Source: Typhlomys cinereus
Taxonomy: Eukaryota > Chordata > Mammalia > Rodentia > Platacanthomyidae
DNA: 64,000 bases
Direction: 5' to 3'
Assembly: GCA_023101885.1 (NCBI GenBank)
Contig: JALPQD010000125.1
Span: 5,067,140 to 5,131,139 of the forward strand
Position numbers and translations under genes: made by a program. Every line of letters begins with the position of its first letter. Position 1 is the stretch's first letter. Below are positions 1 to 10,324 of the stretch, one piece after another. The notes under the pieces are model-generated. The model was not told the DNA's origin. It did not search any database and saw only the letters and a list, made by a program, of their open reading frames with translations.

Positions 1-3000
1 GTGACTGTGCCATTGGATGTCTGTTTAGGAACTGTTGGCCTAGCCCAATCAGCTCGAGGGAGTTCCCTATCCTTTCAACTATGGTTTTTATAGTCTCTGG
101 CCTGATATCAAGGTCCTTGATCCATTTGGAATTAAGTCTTGTACATGGTGACAAGTACGGGTCCAGCTTTAATCTTCTGCATGTGGAGATCCAGTTTTGC
201 CAGCACCATTTGTTGAAGATGCTGTTCTTTTTCCATTGGATTCTTTGGGCCCCTTTGTCAAAGACCAAATGGCTGTAACTTTGTGGGCTTATATCTGGGT
301 CTTCAATCCTTATCCATTGATCTGTGTGTCTATTTTGGAGCCAGTACCAGGCTGTCTTTACAACTATGGATTTGTAGTATAGACTAAGGTTTGGTATGGT
401 TATACCTCTAGCTGTGTTTTTGTTACTCAGGATTGTCTTTGCTATCCTGGGTCTTTTGTGCCTCCATATGAACTTTGAGATTGTTTGGTCAACTTCTTTG
501 AATAATTGCTTTGGGATTTTGATTGGTATAGCATTGAATCTGTATATTGCCTTTGGTAGGATGGTCATTTTCACGATGTTGATTCTGCCAATCCGGGAAC
601 AAGGGAGGTCTTTCCACCTTCTGGTGTCTTCTGCTATTTCTTTCTTTAGGGTTTTAAAGTTTTCATTGTAAAGGTCTTTTACCTCCTTAGTTAGGTTTAT
701 ACCAAGGTATTTCATTTTTTTAGGGGCTATAATAAATGGTATTGTTTCTCTCAAGGCTTTTTCACTTCTTTCATTCTGGGCATATAGGAAGGCGTCTGAT
801 TTTTGCACATTTATTTTGTATCCTGCCACCCTGCTGAACTTCTCAATTAGTTCCAGGAGCTTCCTGGTGGAGATTTTGGGATCACTCAGGTATAAGATCA
901 TGTCATCTGCAAATAGGGATAGCTTGACTTCTTCCTTGCCGATTTGAATCCCTCTTATGTCCCTTTCTTGTCTTATGGCTTCAGCTAAGACTTCAAGTAC
1001 AATATTAAATAGAAGTGGTGAGAGTGGACAGCCTTCTCTAGTTCCTGATCGAAGTGGGAATGCTTCCAATTGTTCCCCATTGAGCATAATCCTTGCTGTG
1101 GGCTTGTTGTATATAGCTTTTATTATATTGATTAAGGTTCCTTCCATTCCTACTGTCTCTAGTGTTTTGATCATAAAAGGCTGTTGGATCTTGTCAAAAG
1201 CTTTTTCTGCATCTATCGAGAGTATCATGTGGTCTTGGACTTTGGACTGGTTTACATGATGAATTACATTTATTGATTTGCGTATGTTGAACCAACCTTG
1301 TGTGCTGGGGATGAAGCCTACTTGGTCCCCATGAATGGTCTTTTTAATATGTTTTTGAATCCGATTTGCTAAGACTTTGTTGAGAATCTTTGCGTCTGTG
1401 TTCATCAGGGAGATCGGCCTATAGTTTTCTTTTTTAAGTGAATCTTTATTAGGTTTTGGGATTAAAACGATATTAGCTTCATAGAAGGAATTTGGTAGTG
1501 TTCCTTCCTTTGCTATTTGATGGAACAGTTTAAGGAGTATTGGTGTTATCAACTCCTTAAATATCTGGTAGAATTCTGTGCTGAATCCATCTGGTCCAGG
1601 ACATTTTTTGGTGGGAAGATTCGAGATTACTTCCTCAATTTCCTTATATGTTATAGGACTATTTAAATAATTCACAATTTCCTGATTCAATTTAGGTAAG
1701 TTGTGTTTACTTAGAAATTCATCCATCTCTTTTGTGTTGTCAAACTTCACAGAGTATAAGTTTTTGAAATATGATGTTATAATTCTCTGGATTTCTTGGG
1801 TATCAGTAGTGATAACTCCATGTTCATTTCTAATTTTGTTAATTTGGGTTTTCTCTCTCTTGCTTTTGGTTAATTTAGCTAGGGGTGTATCAATCTTATT
1901 GATTTTTTCAAAGAACCAGCTTTTTGACTGGTTGATTTTTTCTATCGTTTTCTTAATCTCGATTTCAGATATTTCTCCTCTTATTTTGCTAATCTCCTCT
2001 CTTCTACTACTTTTGGGATCAGATTGCTCTAGTTTCTCTAAAGCTTTAAGCTGCATTGTTAAGTTGTTTATTTCTGATGTTTCCATTTTTTTTGACGTAG
2101 GCATTAAGAGCTATGAACTTACTTCTTAGAACAGCTTTCATTGTGTCCCAGAGATTTTGGTAAGTTGTATTTTCGTTATCATTCACTTTCAGGAAATCTT
2201 GAATTTCCTTTTTAATTTCTTCCTGAGTCCAGTTCTCATTCAGCATCATAGTGTTAAGTTTCCAGGAGTTAGTGTATTTTCTCTTGTTTGATGTGTTGTG
2301 GATGTCCAGCTTTAAGCCGTGATGGTCTGATAGGGCACAGGTTAGAATTTCAACTTTCTTGTATATGTGTAGATTCATTTTGTGGCCCAATATGTGATCT
2401 ATTTTGGAGAAAGTTCCGTGTGCTGCTGAGAAAAATGTGTATTCTTTGGTGCGTGGGTGAAAAGTTCGATAGAGATCTGTAAGGTCCATTTCTTTCAGGG
2501 TTTGATTAAGTTCCAAAGTGTCTCTGTTAAGCTTTTGACCTGTTGATCTATCCCATGTTGAGAGGGCGGTGTTGAAGTCCCCAAGAATTATCGTTTGGGG
2601 GTTGATTTCTTGCTTTAGACGCTGTAGGGTTTTCTTAATGAATGTGGAGGGGCCCGTATTGGGTGCATATATGTTCAGTATTGTGAAGTCTTCCTGGTGA
2701 ATTGTACCTGTGACTAAAATGTAGTATCCATCCGTGTCTCTTATAATTTTCTTTGGTTTGAAGCCCACTTTGTCTGATAGCATAATGGCTACCCCTGCCT
2801 GTTTTCTGCTTGTAGAATTGTTGACCAGCCTTTTATTTTTAGAGCGTGCCTATCTTTTGTGGTGAGATGGGTTTCCTGCAGGCAGCAGATTGATGGATTG
2901 TGATTTTTAATCCAAGTTTGTAATCTGTGTCTCTTGATCGGTGAATTAAATCCATTAACATTTAGTGTTATAATGGAGAAACTATTGTTAATTCCAGACA

Positions 3001-3001
3001 T
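1..3001 (-). pseudogene. L1 ORF2 (endonuclease-reverse transcriptase), two frameshifts, otherwise open, partial
   Basis: ORF2p nicks target DNA with an AP-like endonuclease and reverse transcribes L1 RNA from the nick. Endonuclease signatures are present: LNVNGFNSP, CLQETHL, ILNIYAPN, ILGDFNTALS, SKIDHILG and ALSDHHGLKLDI. The RT carries a SIDAEK motif A with its aspartate (1211-1213) and FADD (902-913). Two lesions break the frame. One is a deletion of about 10 bp near 2795, relative to copy B, just after the segment ending ILQAENRQG. The other is one extra A in the A-run at about 2083-2092, at the end of the endonuclease-linker segment. I read every codon from about 2060 down to 2 in the RT frame and found no stop. 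The C-terminal Cys-rich region lies outside the window. Confidence 0.93.
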
Positions 3002-3051
3002 TTATTATGTTTAGTAGCTTTTATAAGTATATTGCTTCGTTTTTAATGATG

Positions 3052-4122
3052 TCATACTTGCCTTCTGTTCTCCTGGATATGCCTGTTTTTTTCTTCACTC
3101 TTGAGTATCATTTCTAGCATTTTTTGAAGGCCTGGTTTGGTGGCCATGTATCCCTTAAAGTTGTCTTTGTGCTGGAAAATTTTTCTTTCTCCCTCGATCA
3201 TGACGGATAGTTTTGCAGGGTAAATCAGCCTGGGTTGACATTTTTGCTCATTCAATACTTGAAGTATGTCTCTCCAAGCTCTCCTTGCTTTTACTGTTTC
3301 GACTGAGAAGTCATTTGTTATTTTAATAGGTTTACCTTTAAAAGTGACTTGTTTTTTCTCCCTTGAAGCTCTCAGCACCAGTTCTTTATCTTGAATGTGG
3401 AGTGTTTTAACTATTATTTGCTGTGGGGTACTTCTATTTTGGTCGTATCTGTTTGGGGTGCGGAATGCCTCTTGTATATGGATGGGCCCCTCTTTTTTTA
3501 GATGAGGAAAGTTTTCCTTGATGATCGTTTGAAAAATTTTCTCAGGGGTGGTATTTTGAGATTCTTGCTCTGGTATTCCATGAATACGCATGTTAGGCTT
3601 TTTCAGGGTGTCCCATATCTCTTGAATATTTATCTCAAGTATCTTTTTGGCTTTAACAACCTCTTCCATTGAGCTGGTTAGTACTCCCACTTTATCTTCA
3701 AGGTCTGAAATTCTGTTTTCTGCTTCGTTAGTTCTGTTGATAAGACTCTCTGTGGTGTTCTGGGTTGAAGATAACTTGTCTTTTAGCTCAGTTTTAAACT
3801 CTGCTTGAGTTTGTTTTAACTGCTCTATGCCACTTTTTGTTTCTTGCACTGTTTTTCTCAACTCCTCCAGATGTCTGTTGTGTTCCTCTTCAAAGCGATT
3901 GATTCGATTATGTAATTCCTCCCGGATTTCCTCTTTCATAGTATTGAACATGGTAATGATCATATTTTGAAAGTCTTTATCCTGGGTGGGGCTTTCTTGG
4001 CCTTTTTCCGTGGGTTTGTTCTTGTTGGAGTCTAACATTATGGGATTAATTTCTTCAGTGGGAAATTTGTTTACTTGATTGTTGCTTCTCATGGATTTGC
4101 ACTTTGACTTTGGCATTGTCAT
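3052..4122 (-). CDS. L1 ORF1 protein (nucleic-acid chaperone), intact, 356 aa
   Basis: This is the RNA-binding protein of L1, which coats L1 RNA as a trimer in cytoplasmic RNPs and assists target-primed reverse transcription. Residues 1-45 are a basic, polar N-terminus starting MTMPKSKCKS. Residues about 50-170 are rich in E, K, Q and L with heptad spacing, consistent with the trimerising coiled coil. Next comes the RRM-like region with NMRIHGIPE, then a basic C-terminal domain containing ARRAWRDILQVL and YPAKLSVM. The length fits rodent and primate ORF1p (about 340-370 aa). A second Met two codons downstream is an alternative start. No stop or frameshift is present. ORF2 starts about 50 bp downstream. 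Confidence 0.93.
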   Translation of the reverse strand: MTMPKSKCKSMRSNNQVNKFPTEEINPIMLDSNKNKPTEKGQESPTQDKDFQNMIITMFNTMKEEIREELHNRINRFEEEHNRHLEELRKTVQETKSGIEQLKQTQAEFKTELKDKLSSTQNTTESLINRTNEAENRISDLEDKVGVLTSSMEEVVKAKKILEINIQEIWDTLKKPNMRIHGIPEQESQNTTPEKIFQTIIKENFPHLKKEGPIHIQEAFRTPNRYDQNRSTPQQIIVKTLHIQDKELVLRASREKKQVTFKGKPIKITNDFSVETVKARRAWRDILQVLNEQKCQPRLIYPAKLSVMIEGERKIFQHKDNFKGYMATKPGLQKMLEMILKSEEKNRHIQENRRQV

Positions 4123-4149
4123 TTTAACTCTTAAGATCTCTCAATTTCA

Positions 4150-4507
4150 CTAAACTGAATTATTTGGCCTGGGGTCCTGGTGGGCGGGGCGGGCAGAGAC
4201 TTACCTAGGTCGTGGGGTGAGGCCCGGCTGGACCACGCGCGCGTTCCGACCGCTGGAGCGGGGTGGGGTGCAAAGGGGGGATGGGGGCGACGGCGTGGAG
4301 CTATTTAACCCGAGGGCAGCTGGGGCGGGGCCGGGGCGCAGGGGGAGGTCCTCCTCGTCCCTCGGCCCCTCGCGCGTGGCTCCGGCTGGATGTTGGGAGT
4401 CGGAGCCGGGTCCCTGTGGGCCGACCTGGGGTCCTGGTGGGTGGTGCGCGGGGCGGGGACTTACCAGCTAGGGCGCAGGGTTGAGGCCCGCGGTGGGGTG
4501 CAAAGGG
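4150..4507 (-). promoter_or_regulatory. L1 copy A 5' UTR promoter, GC/CpG-rich monomers
   Basis: This is the internal pol II promoter region of L1 copy A. The stretch is very rich in G+C and CpG, unlike the AT-rich surroundings. The string tggggtcctggtggg occurs near 4171 and again near 4428, and each is followed by related downstream sequence. This implies a monomer of about 257 bp present about 1.3 times, with the outer monomer cut off at 4507. On the minus strand each monomer carries a splice-donor-like site (ctaggtaagt at 4208-4199; gctggtaagt near 4468-4459). Rodent L1 promoters are commonly monomer arrays. Confidence 0.8.
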
Positions 4508-4508
4508 C

Positions 4509-4700
4509 CATAAGCTTTTATTTTTGATTCACAAAATAGCCAGTTGATTTGTTGTGGCTGTTCTACCTGAAATAACTCCCATTGTTGCTAAATAACACTA
4601 CATACTGACACTGCCCTCCTGTTTCTTGTCTTTTCTTCCCATCTGTATCTATTGTTTTCTGTCTTAGCTCATATTGAAAAAATTCTGTTAATATTCAGTT

Positions 4701-4735
<35 letters not shown>

Positions 4736-5378
4736 AGGGCATGTGCTACATTGTGTAAGTAGAGGTCAGAAGACAACTAATGAGTGTTGATTCTCTCCTT
4801 CTGCTGTGCGGGTTAAGGGACTCTGCCTGAAAGGCTTGTGGAGAGTGCCTTTCTTTTTCTCTTGTTAGCCCATGTTTAGTTCATATAAATTCATGTCTTT
4901 TGTTTTTGCAAAAGCCAACACAGTCGTGGCTTAAAATGTTAAAAGTTAGGCTAGCTCAGTGGGTAAGGTGTCTTCTTACAAGGCTTGGTGAGCTAAGTTC
5001 AATATCCAGAGCTTACATGGTAGAATGGGACAACTGACTTCTGAAAATTGTTCTCTAGCTTCCACCTGTCTACTATGATATGCTTGTCTTCTCTCCTCCC
5101 CTCCTCTCCCATGATTTTCTTTCTCTTTCTATCAAGTAAATAAATGAATGAATAAAATGTTAAAATTTAATATTTTAAACTACTGTTGTGTTGGTTTTTG
5201 CTAGAACAAAGACATGAATTTATATGAACTAAACATGGGCTCACAAGAGGTTCAGTGGGGAAAGGCATTTTCTGCCAAGCCTGTCAAGCTGAGTTCTGTC
5301 CCTTAACCTGCATGGCAGGAGTGAATTGACGCTCATTAGTTGTTTTCTGACCTCTACTTACACACTGTAGCACATGCC

Positions 5379-5420
<42 letters not shown>

Positions 5421-5611
5421 CAAATGAATATTAATAGAATTTTTTCCATATGAGCTAACACAGATACTAATAGATACAGATGGGAAAGGAGACAGGAAAC
5501 AGGAGGGCAGTGTTAGTATGTAATGTTATTTAGCAACAATGGGTGAATTTCAGATGGAATAGCCATAACAAATCAACTGGCTATTTTGTGAGTCAAATAT
5601 GAGAGCTTATG
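4509..5611. repeat. Large imperfect inverted repeat (arms about 417 and 429 bp)
   Basis: The left arm (4509-4925) matches the reverse complement of the right arm (5183-5611). Both contain the same B3-like SINE relic and a dinucleotide run: (GT)n at about 4703-4733 and (CA)n at about 5382-5418. By eye, arm identity is roughly 88-90% over the first 180 bp. The loop (4926-5182) is mostly a later SINE insertion; without it the spacer is only about 35 bp. The left arm begins exactly where L1 copy A ends. Confidence 0.9.
4945..5152 (+). mobile_element. tRNA-derived SINE in the palindrome loop
   Basis: The head resembles a tRNA with an A-box-like tagctcagtgggtaagg and a B-box-like gagctaagttcaatatcc. 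The tail is pyrimidine-rich, then A/T-rich, with aaataaatgaatg. The direct repeat taaaatgttaaaa at 4932-4944 and 5153-5165 is the target-site duplication. The insertion postdates formation of the inverted repeat. Confidence 0.85.
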
Positions 5612-5619
5612 AATATTAT

Positions 5620-6264
5620 ATCAAGAAGCTCCTGAAGAACTTTATTTATAAAGTATGAAAAAATAACATTTTCTATAATTTTTTTTAATGTATGAGAGCC
5701 AGGAGGACGGGAACAATGGATGGTCTGATGGCTTTTAGGGATTTTCAGAGACCCTCATTCTATCTGTTCTTGTACTAGACAGTCACATTTGGGTCACTTC
5801 TTGCTCCAGGTAGCTGTACTAGGGCATGTCTGAGTCCAAGATGTAGTCACACGAAGAAAGGGAGAAGGGAGGACAGAAGAGAGCTCTCCTGGCTTGGTTT
5901 ACCCTTAGAACTCATCTCTGATGGAGTCCAATACTTCAACTTTCCACTTTGATCTCCTTGCTCATAATTTTCCTTGGCTACTACCAGTTATTAAAGACAC
6001 TTGGAAACAGATCTTCATACAGAATTATTCTCAGTGAAAAGTCAAGAGTTTAGTCCTTTGTATTAAAAGTAGGCTACTAAAAGCAAGTAGCCAATGGCTC
6101 AGAAAAATAATTTAAACTAACTTTGTTGTCTCTTGCCTTTGACCCATATTTACACTTTTACCATCTCCAAAAGAACCAGTGGTTAATATCTATGCATTTA
6201 CTTACATTACCACTGTTCACATCTAAGGCAGGTGGAGCACCCGTCGTCTTCCTTTCTTGTGCAG
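5620..6264. other. No recognisable feature
   Basis: AT-rich, apparently unique sequence. I see no gene or clear repeat. Confidence 0.5.
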
Positions 6265-6395
6265 TCATTCATCCATTGTGGTTCTCTAACTGTGATGGGG
6301 GTAATCCCTGCACATCCAGACCAATCCCCCTGATGAAGGAGAAGCTGCGTCTGGGATGCCAGTGTGGCATGATGCACAGTTCTGGAAGAACCAAA
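6265..6395 (+). other. Exon-like segment of unknown identity
   Basis: A pyrimidine-rich tract ending in ttgtgcag (to 6264) is followed by 131 bases open in one frame, then AAAG|GTAAAT, a plausible splice donor. The frame contains CDGGNPCTSRP and GCQCGMMHSSG, which is cysteine-rich. I do not recognise the protein. The open frame extends beyond both candidate splice sites (6123-6530), so it may be chance. No second exon was found nearby. Confidence 0.2.
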
Positions 6396-6940
6396 GGTAA
6401 ATCTTTTTGTGTTGATATCTGTTTTGGCAGAGTTGCTAATGCCAAATGTTCTTCCCAGCTGATGTACCGAGATTTCATAATAAACTTCATTCTTACTTAC
6501 TTCACTGGTGTTTTATCTAGGTATAAGTAATTCCACCTTTAAATACAGAACTATTTCCAGGGGAAATGTCTTCATTTGAATATTATTTAACAGTGAATTT
6601 TGATTTTAATTTTCACAAGGCTTATTTCCTGTCCCTTTTGTCTTATTTTACCATAAATTGATGAGCTCTACATAAAGAGGTATTATCTAGATATAGTTCA
6701 AACTGTGAAAATATCATAATAAATGAACAGAGTTTAGCTTTCATTTCACATTTATTTCTAAATTTAGCATTTAAAATATAAATATATCTGTAACTTTAGT
6801 GAGTCAGGCGTCCAAATTCCCATTTCTTTGAGAAGATAATTTCTTAGCATATAAGTAGGTTTCAGTTAATCAAAGAGAAGTTATGATGCTTCTCTAGACT
6901 TCTGCAGAATTAATGTCAATATTATTATATCAATCATGGC
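6396..6940. other. No recognisable feature
   Basis: AT-rich sequence with no gene or repeat that I can support. Confidence 0.5.
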
Positions 6941-6959
6941 ATTTTAGCAACTGGAAAAT

Positions 6960-7044
6960 GTGTATACATGTGTGTCTGCATGTGTGTGTGTGCATGTGTG
7001 TGTGTAGTGTAGTGTATATGTGTCTATGTGCCTACTTGCCTGTT

Positions 7045-7091
<47 letters not shown>

Positions 7092-7101
7092 GTATGTGTG
7101 C
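6960..7101. repeat. Interrupted (TG)n/(TATG)n microsatellite
   Basis: TG-rich tract with a pure (TG) core at about 7050-7078, followed by tatg units. Confidence 0.95.
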
Positions 7102-7390
7102 ATGCATATACTCACTCTTGTCTACTGAGGAATTTTGTCAATATTATCATGCTAGGATATAGATACTTCTGATTTTTTTTCCATTGCTGATTCCTTTTAT
7201 TTAGCACTTGGGGAAGAGGACTACAGTTTGATTTATTTGTTGCTCAGAAATTTGATGTGTAGTTAATATATACAGATTTTTTTCAAGCAAAAGACTGAAA
7301 ATGTTGCTAACCCCATGTCCTCCATTAAGTTTCCTTCCCTCAGTAATAAACAACTAAGATTGCAAATTCAATACAGAAATTGACTAATTC

Positions 7391-7570
7391 AGTGGTTCTC
7401 ATAGGTTAATGCTGGGACTAGTAGTGTGAACATTATCTGGACCTTTGCTTCATGCAGGTTGTCAGACCCAACCACACCTGTGAAATAAGAAGCTGGAAAA
7501 GGACTCAGTTGCTTGTGCTTGAAGCAGCCTTTCTGGTTAATGGTGCACACTCAAGATTAAGAGTGACTAG
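7391..7570 (+). mobile_element. MER5-like hAT-Charlie non-autonomous relic
   Basis: It begins with cagtggttctca, the typical hAT-Charlie terminal sequence. It ends with a degenerate inverted counterpart (gcacactcaagattaagag...actag). The length of about 180 bp fits the MER5 group. It is heavily decayed. Confidence 0.6.
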
Positions 7571-7847
7571 TTTGAAGATATAGCTCAGGGTGTAGTGATT
7601 GCCTAATTTGTATAAGATGTTAAATCACCATTATTATAAAAATAAACAAGTAGATAACCCACATAAGAATAATTAGTTTAAATCATTAGGATGGGAGAAG
7701 AAACAGAGTTTCTGATTACCACAGAATTGTGACCCAATTTAGTTACTGACTGAGGAAGAAATGACAGTTCTACAGTCTGCAAAGATGACAACCATTTCCA
7801 GCAATACCAGATGAATTCTGGTAAAAAAGCATCACTGTACTGTGCAT

Positions 7848-7849
7848 GT

Positions 7850-7903
<54 letters not shown>

Positions 7904-7960
7904 GAGAGAGAGTGTGTGTGTTTGTGTTTGTGTGTGTGTATGTGTGTGTGTGGGTATAAG
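7848..7960. repeat. (TG)n microsatellite with internal (GA)n
   Basis: A pure TG tract at about 7860-7898, a short gagagaga segment, then imperfect TG/TTTG units to about 7952. Open frames here are artefacts of the dinucleotide period. Confidence 0.95.
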
Positions 7961-8561
7961 GTGCTTGATGTTGGCATTTGTTCCTTTGTTTTTAAGTTGT
8001 CATTTTATTTCATATTGTGTTAATGACAACCATTTACAGGTATTCAACTATTACTTGAGAAACTATACAACAAAAGGAGTCAAATTTCAGTGAATTTATG
8101 GTCTGTGGAAGGAGAAAGAAAGCAAGATCAAGCAAGTACTGCATAGTAGCATTAAAGAGAGGCTTGGGAAGCACTCCAGAGAATCTAATGAAGATTAAAG
8201 TGCATTCATGCAATTGAAATGCATGCTGAACATTATATCTTAATGACACATCCCATGTGTATAGAAGAATGGGGGTGAACACAGGGGCCATATGCCTGCA
8301 GTTGGGATGACACAATGGGCTGTTGAGATACATAATTTTTGCCCCAGGGAGGCTGCAGGCAAAGCAAGCACCTAGAGACAATCATTATAATACTGAGTGA
8401 CAGCCATTTCCCTCTGGGGAGCTTCCTCAGGGAAAACAAGCGCAGGAAACACAGCCACAGGATGGAGACACCTTAGTGATGCTCTGGACACAAACGAAGG
8501 GCACAACAATCATACCAACTTGGAAAGCTAGTGCCATCTACTTCATGTGCATTAGGATCTA
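7961..8561. other. No recognisable feature
   Basis: Mixed-composition sequence between the microsatellite and the minisatellite. I see no gene, and open frames are short. Confidence 0.5.
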
Positions 8562-9608
8562 TGACTGTGGTGATCTCTGTGACTGCAGTGATCTCTATAA
8601 ATGCAGTGATCTCTATAAATGCAGTGATCTCTGTGACTGCGGTGATCTCTGTGACTGCGGTGATCTCTGTGACTGCAGTGATCCCTATAAATGCAGTGAT
8701 CTCTGTGACTGCAGTGATCTCCATAAATGCAGTGATCTCTGTGACTGCAGTGATCTCCATAAATGCAGTGATCTCTGTGACTGCGGTGATCTCTGTGACT
8801 GCAGTGATCCCTATAAATGCAGTGATCTCTGTGACTGCAGTGATCTCCATAAATGCAGTGATCTCTGTGACTGCAGTGATCTCTATAAATGCAGTGATCT
8901 CTGTGACTGCAATGGTCTCTGTGACTGCGGTGATCTCTGTGACTGTGGTGATCTCTGTGACTCTGGTGATCTCTGTGATTCTGGTGATCTCTGTGACTCT
9001 GGTGATGACTGCAGTGATCCCTATAAATGCAGTGATCTCTGTGACTGCAGTGATCTCTATAAATGCGGTGATCTCTGTGACTGTGGTGATCTCTGTGACT
9101 GCAGTGATCCCTATAAATGCAGTGATCTCTGTGACTGCAGTGATCTCTGTGACTTCAGTGATCTCTGTGACTGCGGTGATCTCTGTGACTCTGGTGATCT
9201 CTGTGACTCTGGTGATGACTGCAGTGATCTCTATAAATGCAGTGATCTCCATAAATGCGGTGATCTCTGTGACTGCGGTGATCTCTGTGACTGCAGTGAT
9301 CCCTATAAATGCAGTGATCTCTGTGACTGCAATGATCTCTCTGACTGCAGTGATCTCTGTGACTGCGGTGATCTCTGTGACTGCAGTGATCTCTATAAAT
9401 GCAGTGATCTCTGTGACTGCAGTGATCTCTATAAATGCAGTGATCTCTGTGACTGCAGTGATCTCTGTGACTGCAGTGATTTTCGTGACTGCAGTGATCT
9501 CCATGACCACAGTGATCTCTGTGACTGCGGTAATCTCTGTGACTGCGGTAATCTCTGTGACTGCAGTGATCTCTGTGATTGCAGTGATCTCTGTGACTGC
9601 AGTGATCA
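8562..9608. repeat. 18-bp minisatellite, about 58 units
   Basis: Tandem array with unit gtgatctctgtgactgca. A frequent variant replaces the second half to give gtgatctctataaatgca. The two forms often alternate, giving 36-bp dimers. Third-position and G/A variants (gactgcg, gactctg) mark subunits. A 12-bp truncated unit, gtgatgactgca, occurs near 9002 and near 9212. The 210-bp spacing equals 11 full units plus one truncated unit, implying a higher-order duplication. Because 18 is a multiple of three and the unit lacks stops in several frames, long open frames exist on both strands. I regard these as non-coding. Confidence 0.97.
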
Positions 9609-10324
9609 CAACCTGACTGAATGTAGCTGAATTGACTGAGAGAAAAGTCCATTCCCGCTATTGTTCAAGAAAGGTTTTCTCAGCTAGGAAATGATTCTGT
9701 CTCTGAAGACAGGACAGAGGCAGCTGTGGGAGAGCTGCTTACAAGGTTTCTGTGATTTAAAAGCATGAAATAACCTTTCAAAGTTGAAAATCTAAATCCT
9801 CTCTCTCTCTCTGTCTGTCTCTCTTGCTCTCTCTCTCTTTCTCTGAGTAGCCTGGTTTTGAATCAGGCTTGGGATAACAGAAAAGTCTGTGTGTGTATAC
9901 TCAAAGTATCTGTTATCAAGTTGTGGCAAATTCTGTGCAAAAGTATCTTGAAGGGCATTCAAAGGTTTAGGACAATTTCTGTATGGAAACAAAACAAAAT
10001 CACAGAAAATCCATTTGTGTTATTTTTCTGCAGATACACCACAAGAGCCAATTAAAGGAGGGTTAATTTTGGTCCACAGCTTTGGGCCTTTGTGGCAGCA
10101 GGACGGTGAGGCTGCTTGCTCTCATCTCCTTTAACTTGGAAGCAGAGAGAGAGGGCCTGGGGCTAGAAGCAGGGTTGGGTATAATCCTCAGGCTAGAAGG
10201 CCACTTCCTCTTGCCAGGCCCCAACTCTCAAAGGTTTCACAATGTCCCCAAATCATACCATTAGCTGGAAGCTGAGTATTAAGATCTATCAACTCACGGA
10301 AGACTTTTACATTAGTGCTGATTT
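9609..10324. other. Mostly featureless; short (CT)n tract
   Basis: A ctctctct/ctgtctgt tract lies at about 9799-9844. The rest shows no gene or clear repeat. Confidence 0.5.

Larger units (their letters stand above)
1..4507 (-). mobile_element. LINE-1 retrotransposon, copy A, antisense, 3' end outside window
   Basis: Read on the minus strand, this is an L1 in normal order: GC-rich 5' UTR (4150-4507), ORF1 (4122-3052), a spacer of about 50 bp, then ORF2 from 3001 running off the left edge. The window edge falls in ORF2 after the RT domain; by alignment with copy B, position 1 corresponds to about 23803. ORF1 is intact and the RT half of ORF2 has no stop codon, so this is a comparatively young copy. 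The 5' end joins unrelated DNA at 4507/4508 in mid-monomer. The target-site duplication cannot be checked because the 3' end is not in the window. Confidence 0.95.

Noticed and set aside
4150..4507. CpG island of a host gene
   Set aside because: It is contiguous with L1 ORF1 in normal L1 order and shows monomer repetition, so it is the L1 promoter. The same applies to 28240-28590.
6123..6530. 135-codon plus-strand frame as a single-exon gene
   Set aside because: No recognisable domain, weak start context, AT-rich ends. Only the short central segment has exon-like borders, so it is kept as a weak exon candidate.
7811..8093. Cys/Val-rich frames over TG repeats (also 6913, 41098, 45165, 54227, 63180)
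   Set aside because: They read through dinucleotide microsatellites and SINE tails.
8562..9608. CRISPR array
   Set aside because: The units are direct tandem copies with no unique spacers, and the genome is mammalian.
8473..9652. Long open frames (165-384 codons) across the minisatellite on both strands
   Set aside because: They follow from an 18-bp period without stops; frames overlap on both strands, lack homology, and begin and end at the array edges.
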